Shown here: piece after piece, positions 1 through 11,626 of the stretch
How the letters are laid out: each line of letters starts with the position of its first letter
Position numbering within the stretch: position 1 is the stretch's first letter
The notes under the pieces: generated by a model
Database searches by the model: none
Told to the model about the DNA's origin: nothing
Seen by the model: only the letters and a program-made list of their open reading frames with translations
Program-made: the position numbers and the translations under genes
NCBI GenBank assembly: GCA_033398695.1
Contig: CM065804.1
Location: 7,797,001-7,861,000 of the forward strand
Length of the DNA stretch: 64,000 nt
DNA from: Orobanche coerulescens
Lineage: Eukaryota; Streptophyta; Magnoliopsida; Lamiales; Orobanchaceae
Direction: 5' to 3'

Positions 1-112
1 CAAAACCATTCCATTAGTTAAGGTGCAATGGTCAAGACATGGAGTCGAGGAAGCGAGTTGGTAGACGGAAGAGAAGATGCGATCGAGATACCCCGAACTT
101 TTTATTTCTTAA
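1..112 (+). pseudogene. Ty3/gypsy Pol C-terminus (chromodomain end)
   Basis: From base 2 the frame reads the end of a Tekay/Del-like polyprotein, containing VKVQWSRHGVEEASW and ending RYPELFIS before a TAA at 110-112. The same tail occurs in elements B (33.3 kb) and C (46.5 and 61.9 kb), where it is the C-terminal chromodomain that guides integration. A TAG at 62-64 replaces the sense codon after the SW motif, so this copy is broken. The rest of the element lies left of the window. The family assignment is firm; the exact lineage is inferred. Confidence 0.85.
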
Positions 113-147
113 GTTTCGGGACGAAACTTCCTTTTAGAGGGTGAGAA
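111..147 (+). promoter_or_regulatory. Hairpin and polypurine tract before 3' LTR
   Basis: AAGTTTCGGGACGAAACTT (111-129) is a perfect 8-bp inverted repeat around a GGA loop and overlaps the pol stop region. It is followed by 18 nt containing the purine-rich tract TTTTAGAGGGTGAGAA, which directly abuts the LTR at 148. The PPT primes plus-strand DNA synthesis. The hairpin recurs at the same distance in every gypsy element of the window (see findings). Confidence 0.7.
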
Positions 148-307
148 TGTAATACCCGTACTTTTTATTGAATTATTGGCTTTGTCGTTCCTTCACTTTT
201 GTCGCTCTTGTAAGCACTTATCGAGATGTTGTTGATTCTAGAGTTTCGTATCCTTCGGAACATGTTCGTATCGATTGGACCTTGCGGAGATGTTATTGGA
301 TGGAGAA

Positions 308-692
308 GATAGCGCAAGCTAGGCGTGAGCTAACGCACGCTAATTCTGTTTGGTAGCGCGTGCTAGCTTCGCTAGTAGCGCGTGCTAATGGTCTTAGTTG
401 GGTAGTGGCAATAGCCGAGTTTTGCTCTCTGGACTAGCATTTAGCGCACGCTAGGTGTGATTTAACGCAAGCTATTCGTGTCGAGTAGCGCGTGCTAATG
501 GGTTGAGTCTGGCAGAGGCAGTAGATGAATTCTTCTCTCTGGAGTAGCAGTTAGCACATGCTAGGCGTGAGCTAACGCACACTATCGATGTTGCGCAGCG
601 CACGCTAGCGCCAGATGTAGCGCACGCTAACGACGCAGGCCAGAAGCTATTGGACTACATGGTAGCCCCGTTAGCGCATGCTAAAAGATGAT
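308..692. repeat. Array of TAGCGCACGCTA-type words in U3
   Basis: About twelve imperfect copies of a near-palindromic 12-mer (TAGCGCACGCTA, TAGCGCGTGCTA, TAACGCACGCTA, TAGCGCAAGCTA) occur in either orientation over 385 bp and stop about 50 bp before the TATA box. The same word fills the LTRs of element B although the remaining LTR sequence differs. Function is unknown. Confidence 0.85.
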
Positions 693-743
693 CGCCCCCT
701 TATTATAATACAGCAGCGGCGATCGCCCAATAGGACCCAGTCC

Positions 744-752
744 TATAAATAG
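744..752 (+). promoter_or_regulatory. LTR TATA box
   Basis: TATAAATAG lies downstream of the word array inside the LTR. It is identical in form to the TATA boxes in element B (26628, 33864), so this is the likely start region for the retroelement RNA. Confidence 0.65.
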
Positions 753-1307
753 AGAACCTCCAGCAACTGGAAAAAGGTTGGAAAATCAGTTGGCAAACAC
801 TCACTTACATACATACTTGCAAGCTCTCGGCTTCCCTTCCCGAATCTACCTTAGGATTTCTCTCTCAGCACCTCTCATCCAGAAGTCGGTCGGCAGAGGC
901 AAGAAGTCTCCACAGTACAGATTCGAAGGAACTCACAAGCCCAGAAGCTCAAACATACAACAGCTATACACCGTGAGAGACTGTCGATTTCTCACGGTCG
1001 TCACAGTTTATCAAAGTTGTTACAAGAACTCACAGAGCATCATATCTGGTTCTTCCGACAATCTACACGCTCACTAGCTTAGATAACTAGAATCGTTACA
1101 CTAATTGTAATAGTATTCTAACATTAATACTTGTATCCCAGAATATTTGTATTAATAACATCTCGCGAGAGCATTCAAGCCCGGGACTAACAATCCCGAC
1201 AAATCTTGTGTTATTTACTTTCCCACGGAAGTGTTCTCGCACTTTGTTTGCTATCCATCCATTCCAGCAATATCTATCTCCGGATAATATTTTGGGTAGC
1301 AACAAGA

Positions 1308-4300
1308 CCATCATCAGTTTTAGCATCAAAGGCATTTAGTTGGGTTTTACCGTTGTTGTGGATGAAACACTTACAACCAAAAACATGAAAATATGAAATA
1401 GTTGGTGTTCTGCCATTCTAAACCTCATAGGGAGTTTTGCCATGTCTCCCTACTATCATACTCCTGTTCTGAGTGTGACATGCTGTGTTGACAGCTTCAG
1501 CCCAGAACCTTTTGGGCAGGTCTGCTTCTGCAATCATGGACCTGGCAGCTTCCTTCAAGGTTCTGTTCCTTCTTTCAGCAACATCATTCTGCTGAGGGGT
1601 CTTGGTTGCAGAGACTTCATGCTGGATCCCATTATGATCACTGTAATCAGTTATAGCCTTGTTGAGAAATTCTCCTCCTCTATCTGATCTGATCTTTATG
1701 ATTAAGAGAGATTTCTCATTCTGGATCCTCCTTAGCAGCTCAGGTAACTTGGTTAGTGTTTCACTCTTTTTATAGAGAAAAACCACCCATGTGTATATTG
1801 AGTAGTCATCTACTACTACTAGAGCGTGCTTTCTGCCACTTAAAGTCCTTGGCTTGATAGGACCAAATAGATCCATGTGAAGTAGATCTAAAATCCTTGT
1901 GAGAGTGGTAGGTTGAACTGGCTTGAATGATGCTTTGGTTTGCTTTCCTTCCTGACACACATAACAGAGAGCTTCCTTCTTGAATACTTCTTCTGGAAGT
2001 CCTCTGACCAGCTTCTGAGAACTAATCTTGTTGATGGCTTTGAAATTTAGGTGACATAGTCTTTTGTGCCACAGCCACCCATTCTCAGCTATTGTCTTAA
2101 ATAGAAAACAGGTATTAGGAGTTCTTGTGTTCCAATCTATCATATAGACATCCCTTCTTCTGAATCCTTATAGCTTCACTTCTCCAGATATGATATCTCA
2201 CCATACATTTCCAAATGGTGAATACTACTAGGTTCCTCTCATCACAAAACTGACTTATGCTCAAAAGATTATACTTGAGTCCTTTGACATAATGAACTTT
2301 GGATATGGTGATGTTTCCTCTGTGCAGCTCTCCAAAACCTTTAGTCTTCCCTCTAGAGCTATCTCCAAAGGTTACATCTGGACCTCTTTCTTTGGTATAA
2401 TTTGATAGCACCTTCTTGTTCCCGGTCATGTGCCCTGAGCATCCGGAATCTATAAACCATTCTTCACCTCCTATATTTGAATTTGTGGAGATGTGGTAGT
2501 AGTTCTTCCATCTTTTCTGCAATCAGACAAGCAGAGATTTAGGTACCCAAATCTGTGTGGGTCCTCGGGGGTTAGTTGGTTTCCTGGAGAACTGATTTCT
2601 CCTGGGGTTGTGAAAGTTGCTGTTATTACCCCTAAAAGGTGTGTAAGGTTTGGGCCTATATCCTCTGTTAGGATTGTATACTGGATATGCCTCATAAAAC
2701 TGATGGTGTGGGCCATGCCCAAATCTTAGCTGAGACCATTTATTAAATCCTTGAGGTCTCCACACCTGTTCGTTTTGAAAATTAGGATAACCTTGAGGTT
2801 TCCATTTGCCCCTCCCATTTTGAAATCTGTTTTTAGGGAGTCTTTGATAATAATGGGCATGTTGTCTGGGCTGCTGCTTCTGCCTTGGCCATTGCCTAGT
2901 CTCATGTCTAGGTGGCTACCTTGTATACCTTGGTTGCAGCCTAGACCTGTGACCTGACTGCTGCCTATTTTGAAATACAGGTTTGTATATTGGCTCAGCA
3001 GACGACATAATTTTTTCTCCCTTAATGAAAGTGGTTTTAGAACTAGAGGGAGTGTGGGGGTCATATCCAAGGCCTGATCTAGAATATAATGGCCTTTTAT
3101 TCATACACAATTCCTCCAGGGTTAGAGATGCCTTCAGGGAGGTTATTTCCTTCGCCTGAGTTTTAGTTAGCTGAGTCAGTTTAGTAAACTCAGCTTTGAC
3201 ATAAGCAAGTGCAACTGATTTTTCACTATTCAAAACAGTTAACTGTTTTATCTCAGCTGTGGTATTATCAGCCTGGTTTGTAGAGTTGTCTGCATCCTGT
3301 TTTTCAAGATCATCTTTGGTTTTATTTAGTTCTAGGCTGAGTTTTTCAAAATCATTTTTCAGCTGCCCATTCTCATCTTGCAGCTGGGTTCTCTCGGCTG
3401 ATACAGTTTGGTGTTCAGATTTTAATCTCTCAAAATATTTGAGAAGCTGATTTACAGACTCGTGTAAGTCCATGTCTTGTGACATGTCTGAGCTGTTATT
3501 ATTTGAAACTGAGGGTTTAGATGTTACCTCTTCATCAGCTAGGTTGGCCATCAGACAATCATATTCTTCATCATCATCAGAGAAGAATCCGTAGCTTGAT
3601 TCTACATGCTCTTGGTCTTCTCCAATGAGGGCCTTTATTTGGTCTTCTTTTCTGCTCACCTCCTTCTTGCTCTTGTCCTTCTTGAGATCAGGATAGTCGA
3701 TTTGGATGTGTCCTGTCTTGTGGCAATTATAACACTCCACCTTCCAGCTTCCAGCCTTTTGATTTCTCCTTGGATTCTCCTTATAGTTTTTCTTATATTT
3801 GGAGTAATTCTTTCTAAAGTTGCTGAATATTTGCATGATGAATGCCATTTCTTCCTCAAAATCTAGGGGATTTGGAGGCTTGACTTCAGATAAGCTCTTG
3901 GCGGGGGACTCAGCTGCAAACGCTATTCCCTTATCTGTAGGCTTGGTTGATGATGAACTTGGAAGCTCAAACTCATAAGCCTTTAGATCAGAGAATAGCT
4001 CTTGGATCTTTATTTTGTTAAGATCCTTGGATTCTCTCATGGCCACTGCCTTCATATTCCATTCTGGGTTGAGAGATCTTAGAACCTTCAATACCATCTC
4101 CCTGTTGCCATATGTTTTTCCTAGAGAGTTAATTTCATTAATAATCTCTGTGAATCTTGTGTCTACTTGGTCGATAGACTCTCCATTCTTCATTTTGAAG
4201 TTGTCAAACTTTTGGGTAGCTATTGACAACTTGTTCTCTTTTATTAGCTCAGTTCCTTCGCACATCACAGCTAGAGTATCCCAAATTTCTTTTGCATTCT

Positions 4301-4607
4301 TGCAATTCTTGATCTTGACCATTTTTGATTTGTCAAGAGTTTGGTACAGCACGTCTCTGGCCCGGTTGTCAAGGTTGGCCAGCTTTATTTCTTCAATGGT
4401 CAGCTCCATCCTCTTCTTTGGAATCTTTTCTGGCTTCCCGGCTGCAATCTTCTCAGGAGTGTTGTCCTTCTCGAATATGAAAGGACCATCTTTGATAATG
4501 CACCACATGTCATCATGGATAGAGGATAAGTGTGCCTCCATCCTTATCTTCCAAAGATCATACTTGTCAACTGAAAACACAGGTACTCTAGAATGCATGT
4601 GTTCCAT
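1308..4607 (-). pseudogene. Ty1/copia gag-protease-integrase polyprotein, truncated
   Basis: Minus-strand copia Pol begins at the ATG at 4607 (MEHMHSRVP...), just inside the PBS. In order it shows a UBN2-type Gag with YDLWKIRMEAHL, a CCHC knuckle (CYNCHKTGHIQIDYP; last Cys changed) near 3720, a long acidic coiled-coil spacer (3130-3480), a GPTQIWVPKS motif near 2530, and protease WFIDSGCSGHMTG near 2450. The GAG-pre-integrase HHCC (WHKRLCHLN...CYVC) follows, then an integrase core with D (HMDLFGP), D (SDRGGEF) and E (AERRNRTL). TAG at 2916-2918, TGA at 2523-2525, a frameshift near 2130 and TAG near 1418 break it. RT and RNase H are absent because the sequence stops at the gypsy LTR at 1307. 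Gag resembles SIRE-like copia, but lineage is a guess. Confidence 0.85.
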
Positions 4608-4672
4608 TTCTAAAATGAACTTAAAATATATCCTCGATATATGGATCTGGTTCTTGAAATTTTGAACCAACC

Positions 4673-4684
4673 TCTCTGATACCA
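4673..4684 (-). promoter_or_regulatory. Primer-binding site (initiator Met tRNA)
   Basis: On the minus strand TGGTATCAGAGA, complementary to the 3' end of plant initiator tRNA-Met, sits two bases from the LTR end ...CCTACA. It fixes the element orientation. Confidence 0.8.
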
Positions 4685-4686
4685 CT

Positions 4687-5670
4687 TGTAGGTCACAAGT
4701 CGTCCAGGAATAAGTCTAGAGTGAGGGGTGAATAGACTTATTGAAACTCTTTTCCACAAAGGATGAGTTTCTCAGCTGATGATACAGATGACTTAGAGTC
4801 GTCAATGTAAGTGCGGAAGTCAGCTGATGACGAATACAGAAATAATCAATGGAACACTCGAGTATGAATGCAACAGTTAAGTATGATGCTAAAAACAATA
4901 AAGTACGCAGGCAATTTATAGTGGTCTCAGAGGTGGGGTAATCCTCTACTAATCCACTTCTTCCAAACCAGTTGGAGATGAATCCACTATAATTCTCAAG
5001 CAGTGATAAATATTACAGTGATTCTACAACTTAGCTACAACAACTTCCAACTAGTGGAAATCCTGTCGTTGCAACTCCTTTATGACTGCCTAGCACCACT
5101 TGATTCTTCAAATCCTTGGATGCCTATCAGTCGCGAAACTTCAACCAGTGAAGTACCCCTTACTCAGGTTCTAAGACAAGAGTGTTTTGCCTTCTCCAAC
5201 TAAAGAGCTTTCTTTGTGTATGAACTTAGAGTACTGCTCTTTCACGATACTATAGTTTTCTGATTGCTTTTAGTTACTTTTGATTGCTTGAGAGTGTTGT
5301 TTGCATTGTACTGCTCAACTTCAAATCTTCGGATATATATAGGTGTTGATCCTTGAGCATTTCTTCATAGCCGTTGCAAATCTGTAACAAATCCGTCCGT
5401 TGGAGAAATAGACTTCTTTGTTTTTCTTTCTGAACGTTGCAAGGCTAGATTCCCATATTTTAATCCAATTCTGACCGTTGTGAAGACTTCCATGTGATGG
5501 CGCTGAATTTTTTGATTTGCTTAAAGTCTCCAGTGGTGGGTCTGGATGATTTATTTAAATCATATCCTTCCGGGAATCTCTCCAATCTGTCTCTAATCGC
5601 CCGCATGTGACTTCCGTAAATATTGACTATTCAACGCATGCTGACGTAGACAGGAGTACTTGGCTTATCA
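4687..5670 (-). repeat. 5' LTR of minus-strand copia
   Basis: Reading on the minus strand the LTR ends ...GACCTACA next to the PBS. A TATA-like CTATATATATCC lies near 5330-5345, upstream in that orientation. The outer end is placed at TGATAAGCC (plus 5670), the last TG before the next LTR begins at 5687; this end is uncertain by some tens of bases and no TSD was identified. Confidence 0.5.
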
Positions 5671-7918
5671 CTTAATTGGTCTCTCTTGTTAGGAATATGC
5701 CCTCGAATGCCACTCAGGGGATGAGATAGTAGGGGCATTGTACTTGTAATTATGAAATAATTAATAAAAAGGCAATACAATTCATTCACTGTTTATTGTA
5801 TTTCAATTGCATTCTTGACTTGGTAAACATTGAAATGAAGTCCATGTAAATAAATTGAACATTCCATTCTCGTTATGGGATAAGAGAAAATGCACTGGAA
5901 GTGTTTAAAGTTTATTTACGTAAATCGTTCGCAAGTCGATAAACTTAAATGGACATTAAGTTTTAATAAGACTTGTATAACTGATGCTAGGACGTGTGCA
6001 CGTCTTGATAGCATAGTTATAAGTATATTGGTGGGACCAGTATACTCGAACACGACTCATACTCGATTCAGTCACACGGTATTCACTCTCAGAGAGTCGA
6101 TGACGAATCGAAAGGTTGTGATAGTATACGTGGACCTTTGACTTGAGGGTTCAGTAGAAGATGTGCCTGTGACGTTTAGTTTGTCATTAGAGTAGTTAGA
6201 CTCAATTGCTTAATTGCTGAGTCAACCTCGAAGTGCGAACTATACGGGCAGGTAGCAGTCTTTATTGTACGCCAAGAAAGGATTCTATCTCCTGTTAGTG
6301 AGCAGGCGAATGTCATATACGGTTAATGGAAAATAAGATCATAAGTCTTTGGCCAAAGCGTTCTGATATAGTAGTATTAGATACACTATTAATCAGTCGG
6401 TCTTGATTTGCATTAACACATGTATAGAGTCTAGTCAACAGTAGGGTTTGACTTTACCGTGACCCGAAGACTTGACCGAGACATCTGATGAAGGGTCTAT
6501 ACGTGTATGGTATTCATGACATAATGGTTCTGGAATGATTCGTTCATTCATTCTCAGTCGGGGTTTACAGTGCGGCCCGCTAGGTTGGCTAAGTGCTGCC
6601 CGCACTCATTGATTCCTCTCAATGCCGGCTGAGACTAACCTACGGAGTCGCGCAACAGGATCATTGATGGATAAATATGAATTAATAATCTCTCTTATAA
6701 TATTAGATATTAGATATCTAATTTTGATTTATCGGATAAATCAAATAGCGGTCTTATGAATTGTAAGTAGGTTACTGGGTGATTACTTTAATTCATAAAT
6801 TATATTTCTTAGAGAAATATATATTGGTGTTTGATATAATTAATTAATTAGATTAATTAATTAGTATAAACACATTGGATATTAAACGGATTCGTTTGAC
6901 GGACATCCGATACACGAGGGATTCGTTTGACGAACATCCAATACACGAGCCGAATTAACTCGACCCGTTTCTTGGAAGATTCCCTATAGGGCCCCCCTCC
7001 TCTATACTTTGTCTCTCTATCATTATATTATACACTAGTGGGGTCATGTGAGGTGTAGAGATGCTTTTAAAAGCATCTTCTACATGTGAGGCCTAATAGA
7101 TTGTGAATAAGAAAGTCTCCTTCTTTGTAATACCCGGCCTTGGAGTCACTGTTATCATTCAGTAATTGTCACTCAGAAACTTTTTCACTTAGTAATAATC
7201 ATTCATCATTCATGTTCATTCGTGTTCACCATTCGGACTAATGTTGAGTCGTGTATCGATATCGTTCATTGTTTCAACCTTGCTTGAGAATCGAGACGAG
7301 AATATTATCTTGATCGTTATAATTACTTCATTAATCGATGTTGATATTGGAGTCTATATTAGCGACTCTATTGTGACCGTTTCATCATTCTGAGAATGAT
7401 TAATTCTACACTTTTTGTCATCTGAGTTCGTCTCGGTGTCGTTCTGTTGAGTTCCGTGTTCTTAAGCGACTTTTCCAAGTATGAGTTCGACTTTGTAAAA
7501 TCACCATTAATTCTTGGAAACTCCAAAAATTCTGAATCTTTTCAATATTATATAGCATCAAGTTAGCTTTCCAATGGTTCAAACGGTGAATCAATTGGAG
7601 TCCGTACGAAGGAGTTATGGTCGAAATAGCTAAAACTACACCGTGTGCCTATTGATGCTGGAGCGGGCTGTACCGCGGGCCGCGGCCCTTTCCGGCCGGG
7701 CCGCGGCACAAAGCTAGTGTGCTGGGCAGGTTTGCCTATTTCAGCGGGTTTCATGAGAATCAAGCCCATTTCATCATTTTCCTTCTTCCTCTCCTCCTTG
7801 GGCGATTTGTGGGCGATATTTTGGGCGATTTAGCATCATCAAACTCAGACAATTTCATCTTCTTCAAGTTGTGGTGTGGATTAACAACATGTTTGTGGAT
7901 TCTTCATCCTAATCCAAG

Positions 7919-9188
7919 GTAATTTCTTCAACCCTAGATTTGATTTTGAGTTGGAGCTTGATGTTTTGGATGATATAGTCATGATTTGTGATGGATATAC
8001 GTATGATTACAAGTTTTTATGAGTTATCATCGGATTTGTCGATAGCCGGTTCGCGGTATCGATGTATTGATTATTGTTGCGATATTGATGTCAACTAAGA
8101 CGTCGTTGTAATCATCATTATTAAGGTTGGTGATTTATCATTGATGTTGTATTGGCTGATTGAAGGCATTTGGCGTATTCATTTCTCATCTTCGTTGTCT
8201 GTAACTGATTAAAGGTGCCGAGACATCCTTCGTATCATTGTTGTCGATTGGCCGTTCTAAGGCAACAGGTATTCAATCATTAATTATATCATTGGTATCG
8301 GTTGACCATTCTAAGGCAACCGAGGTATTAAATTGGGACTGTTGAGGACGGTGCCCATCCGTGAGTTACTGTCATTATGTTGGCCGACTCAAGGCAGCAT
8401 ACTATCACTCATTGTGATACGGCTTCGTGCCGTGGCTTCGGCCCTCATTGTGATACGGCTTAGTGCCGTGGCTTCGGCCCTCATTGTGATACGGCTTAGT
8501 GCCGTGGCTTCGGCCCTCATTGTGATACGGCTTCGTGCCGTGGCTTCGGCCCTCATTGTGATATGGCTTCTTGTAGTGGCTTCGGCCCTTATTGTGATAC
8601 GGCTTCGTGCCGTGGCTTCGGACCTCATTGTGATATGGCTTCGTGCCGTGGCTTCGGCCCTCATTGTGATACGGCTTCGTGTCGTGGCTTCGGCCCTCAT
8701 TGTGATACGGCTTCGTACCGTGGCTTCGGCCCTCCTTGTGATACGGCTTCGTGCTGTGGCTTTGGCCCTCATTAGTACAGCTTCGGGCTGTTTTGGTTTC
8801 AGGTGATTGTGATATTTACAGCTTCGGTTGAGTGGCTTTCAGGCATTTGTGCTGTCTTGGTAATTTCATTGGAGCCTTCGGGCATTGTGATTTATATTTA
8901 ATTCAGTCCTGGTGTGGTTCATGTTCGTGTAATTCATTGTGGTGCTTTATAAGTTATGATTCGCCGTTGGGCATTCATGTTCTAACCTGTTGAGCAGGTA
9001 TTATTCATATGCTGTGGGCATAGTGCTTCACGAATGCTCGGTTCTTAACTTGGTTTGTGAGCATCTCGTATTATTATCATTTTACCGTTTCATTCTGCCT
9101 TTGGATGCATATCATGTTATACATGTATTTGATGTTCATTATCTGGATGACTGACCCCATGGGGGCGGAACATGTTTTCATGTTTTAG
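7919..9188 (+). other. Predicted intron within Tekay-like solo LTR
   Basis: A strong 5' splice site TCCAAG|GTAATTTC is followed 1.27 kb later by CTGACCCC (branch-site-like), a short CCCC...GGGG stem and TTTTAG|GT. Equivalent signals occur in the LTRs of B and C. Inferred; no transcript evidence is available. Confidence 0.45.
8405..8780. repeat. 36-bp tandem repeat inside the solo LTR
   Basis: Ten full and one partial units of about 36 bp (core TGATACGGCTTCGTGCCGTG; each unit encodes no real protein). Units are 80-100% alike by eye. Each unit contains an inverted repeat, CGGCTTCGTGCCG, that can fold into a hairpin. The array lies within the predicted LTR intron. Confidence 0.9.
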
Positions 9189-9913
9189 GTGCTTGCGAGG
9201 AGAGAGTTGAGACACAGGGGCATGATGATGGCGACGAGGTATTCGAGCGATACTAGTCCGAGTTGTTCATGTTGGTCAGTCAGTTGGGGTGTATTCCAGT
9301 TTTATCAGTTGATGTATTTTCATTTTTGGCCATGTAGGCCCATCATTGTCTTTAAAATTCCTTATTGAAATATTGTGTCAGTTATCATATTAAAGGCTGT
9401 GGTTGCCCTTGTTGGTTAATTTAATGTAATGTCAGTCGTGTTCGCCTAGTGGATCTCCTGGTGTGGAGTCCACGGCACTGTAATGAACCAATGGGATTTG
9501 GGGGTGTTACATTCTTCCTCCCCTAAAGTGTATTTTCGTTTTTTTAGAGAGCTTCAAGAGTGAGAAAATTTTTCTACAGCATATACCTGATCTTAGAGAC
9601 AAGTTATTAGTAGAAAAGATCGAGAGAAAAAATTCCTACAAGCTTCCCTAGCCGCATTCTTAGAGAAAGGAAGCTTGCTGATTTTTCCGTCAAGTTCCGG
9701 CGTGTGAAGTAGAGGCACCGTGCTTTCGGTGTTTGGAACGAAGGGCTCTTCATCATCATCATCATCATACGAAGGTTTTTCAGAGACATCAAAGGTATGG
9801 GACTTTGATTCCTTAATCTTCGTATTTTTTTTTCGTATATACGTTACTTGATCGATCCTCTTAGGGATTCCGTTTTTTCTTCCACTGCATTTATTTTATG
9901 TGGAATCCCAATA

Positions 9914-11626
9914 CTTGTATCGGAGCAAGGTCAATGATATCGTATATACGATCATCTTTGCATTTGGAATGCTATTTGATGATGTTTATGATTTAGAATC
10001 ATAATAGGTATAATCGAAGAAATTTAATCGTTCGTAGTAAGTCAAGTTTCGACTATTTTATGTGAATACAAATCTGAAAAATTTGATTTTTGTTGATTTA
10101 TAAGTTCTTCATGAAGTTAAGAAACTTTTTCGTTTTGGAAGCGAGTCGAAAAACGAGAAAAACGGGGGTTAAACACGAATACCGCACGAAGACGCAATGA
10201 CTTCTTAGTCGGCTGCACGGCCGGCCGAGAGTGACTCGTAGGCTTATCAGAAGCCGCGATCACTGCCGCCACTGGGCAGTGGCCGATAGTGACTCGGTCC
10301 GGGCGGTTCTCGGGTTTTCGGCCCGATTTTGAATCGGGCCGTGGGCTGGGCCTGATACCGGATTTTCCGGGATTCCGTTTTTGTATTTATATTTCGTTGT
10401 AATAATTTCCGGAATTTAAATTGGATTTAATTGGACTTAATAAAATATTTGGAATATTTTTATTAAGGGAAATTATTAGACGAGAATATTGTTTTGGCCG
10501 GATTACTTTGAACGGATTAAAATAACGATTATAAATATTAATTTGATTAATATTGTAGAAATTAAATAGATTAATTTTTATATTAATTGGATTAATATAT
10601 TAATTGATTATTTAATTTCATTTACCGTTACATGTGGTATGGAATGCCTTATGTGATGGTGATATAGCTCATGGACTTAGTTGTTGATTTGTTCGATTTG
10701 ATATGGTTGTAAAGGCCGTTTTGAGCCTATTTATTTTTACTAGAAAATATGTATAATAGGACGTATTGTTCAATGATGTAATTATTCATATGGCTATGAC
10801 GAAGACCGAAGATGACCGATCGAGAAGACGAAGAATCAATACTGTATTTTTCCTTTCTTTATTGGGCTTGGGTCAATACTTAGGAAAAAGTCCATGAGCT
10901 ATATGTTGGTAGTAACTAGGTTGCTATTTATTGTTTTTCATTTTGAATGATTGACAAACTACAAACGCGCTTTTAATTGAATTAATGTGCAAAGTGTGAC
11001 ATTAATCGCGAAATTCTCCCGACAACAAACAGACTAAGTTTGAAAAAGGTTACGAGGTTTCCTATCCTCCATCAAACTTGTAGAAAATTGATACCCGAGT
11101 TGGTGTGCTATGCTTCCGAGTTATCGGGGTAGTACATTTGGTAGAGGTTGAAAAATTCTTGAGTGCATTAGATGCCTTCGGTTGGTGATAAATTTCACCC
11201 CTATAAACCTGATAGGTTGCCGGGTGAGATTCAATAGTCAAACCGATAGACGTTGATGGTCAAAAACTTAGATAGTCTGGATTGCCAAGAAACCTGATAG
11301 GTTGAGGGCATGAAGACTAGGGGTAAAAGAAGATCAAATCATCCGTTAGACAGGTTGGTGTTAGACACCACTTTACAGAAATTAATTGGCAAGAAACCTG
11401 ATAGGTTGCGTCTGTTAAAATTTGTAAAGAACTTGATCACCACTAAGAAGTTGTTCTTATCATGATTTCCGGATTATAACATGGGAGTGTATAATTCCGA
11501 TAAAATTAGTGGGAGCCGAGACAAGAATTATACAAGTCCTTAAATTCTATACTCGGTCATAATTAAACAAGTCACTAATTTAATCTTGTCTAAATCTTTG
11601 CAGAAATCAAAATTGAATCTCTAAAA
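9914..11626 (+). other. PBS and untranslated leader of the copia element
   Basis: PBS TTGTATCGGAGC (9915-9926) follows the LTR. The leader then runs 1.7 kb to the gag ATG at 11627 without a supportable gene. It holds an AT-rich stretch (10380-10640), a GC-rich stretch (10200-10370) and three copies of AAACCTGATAGGTTG near its 3' end. Confidence 0.65.
11205..11408. repeat. Three copies of AAACCTGATAGGTTG in the copia leader
   Basis: The 15-mer occurs at 11205-11219, 11290-11304 and 11394-11408. The last two are also preceded by the same CAAG bases. Arms AACCT/AGGTT form a small hairpin with a GAT loop. They sit 220-420 nt before the gag start, where packaging or dimerisation signals of retroelements are often found. 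Confidence 0.8.

Larger units (their letters stand above)
148..1307 (+). repeat. 3' LTR of the truncated Ty3/gypsy element
   Basis: The LTR begins TGTAATACCCG immediately after the PPT. A plausible end is GGGTAGCAACA at 1307, because the sequence from 1308 is minus-strand copia integrase; TG...CA ends are then satisfied and the copia is interrupted exactly there. The U3 part carries a dense word array (308-692) and a TATA box (744-752). The 5' partner and left TSD lie outside the window, so the right boundary is inferred from the junction only. Confidence 0.6.
7126..9511 (+). repeat. Tekay-like Ty3/gypsy solo LTR
   Basis: TGTAATACCCGG...GGGGGTGTTACA is flanked by perfect 5-bp direct repeats TTCTT (7121-7125 and 9512-9516). 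There is no PBS, coding region or PPT, so this is a solo LTR left by recombination between the two LTRs of an inserted element. It has GC-rich palindromic words (7668-7705, GGCCGCGGCCC-like), a predicted intron (7919-9188) and a 36-bp tandem array. Start and end match the family style of elements B and C. Confidence 0.9.
5687..9913 (+). repeat. 5' LTR of the copia element, split by a solo LTR
   Basis: TGTTAGGAATATGCCC at 5687 to ...GGAATCCCAATA at 9913 (a canonical CA end mutated to TA). Subtracting the solo LTR and one TSD copy leaves about 1.84 kb, a usual length for this lineage. Flank sequences rejoin as ...CTCCTTCTT-CCTCCCC.... The region 5687-7125 contains no ORF of note; 9517-9913 continues as R/U5. 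Confidence 0.75.

Noticed and set aside
308..692. CRISPR-like array of regularly spaced palindromes
   Set aside because: Spacing is irregular, repeats are 12 bp, and the context is a plant LTR.
148..1307. Pararetrovirus (caulimovirid) promoter and leader
   Set aside because: A TATA box followed by a leader is suggestive, but the segment directly follows a PPT and begins with a chromovirus LTR start, and no viral coding motif is seen.
8333..8806. Open frames of 127-157 codons on both strands over the 36-bp repeats
   Set aside because: They arise because the unit length is a multiple of three; the products are pure repeats without a start context or homology.
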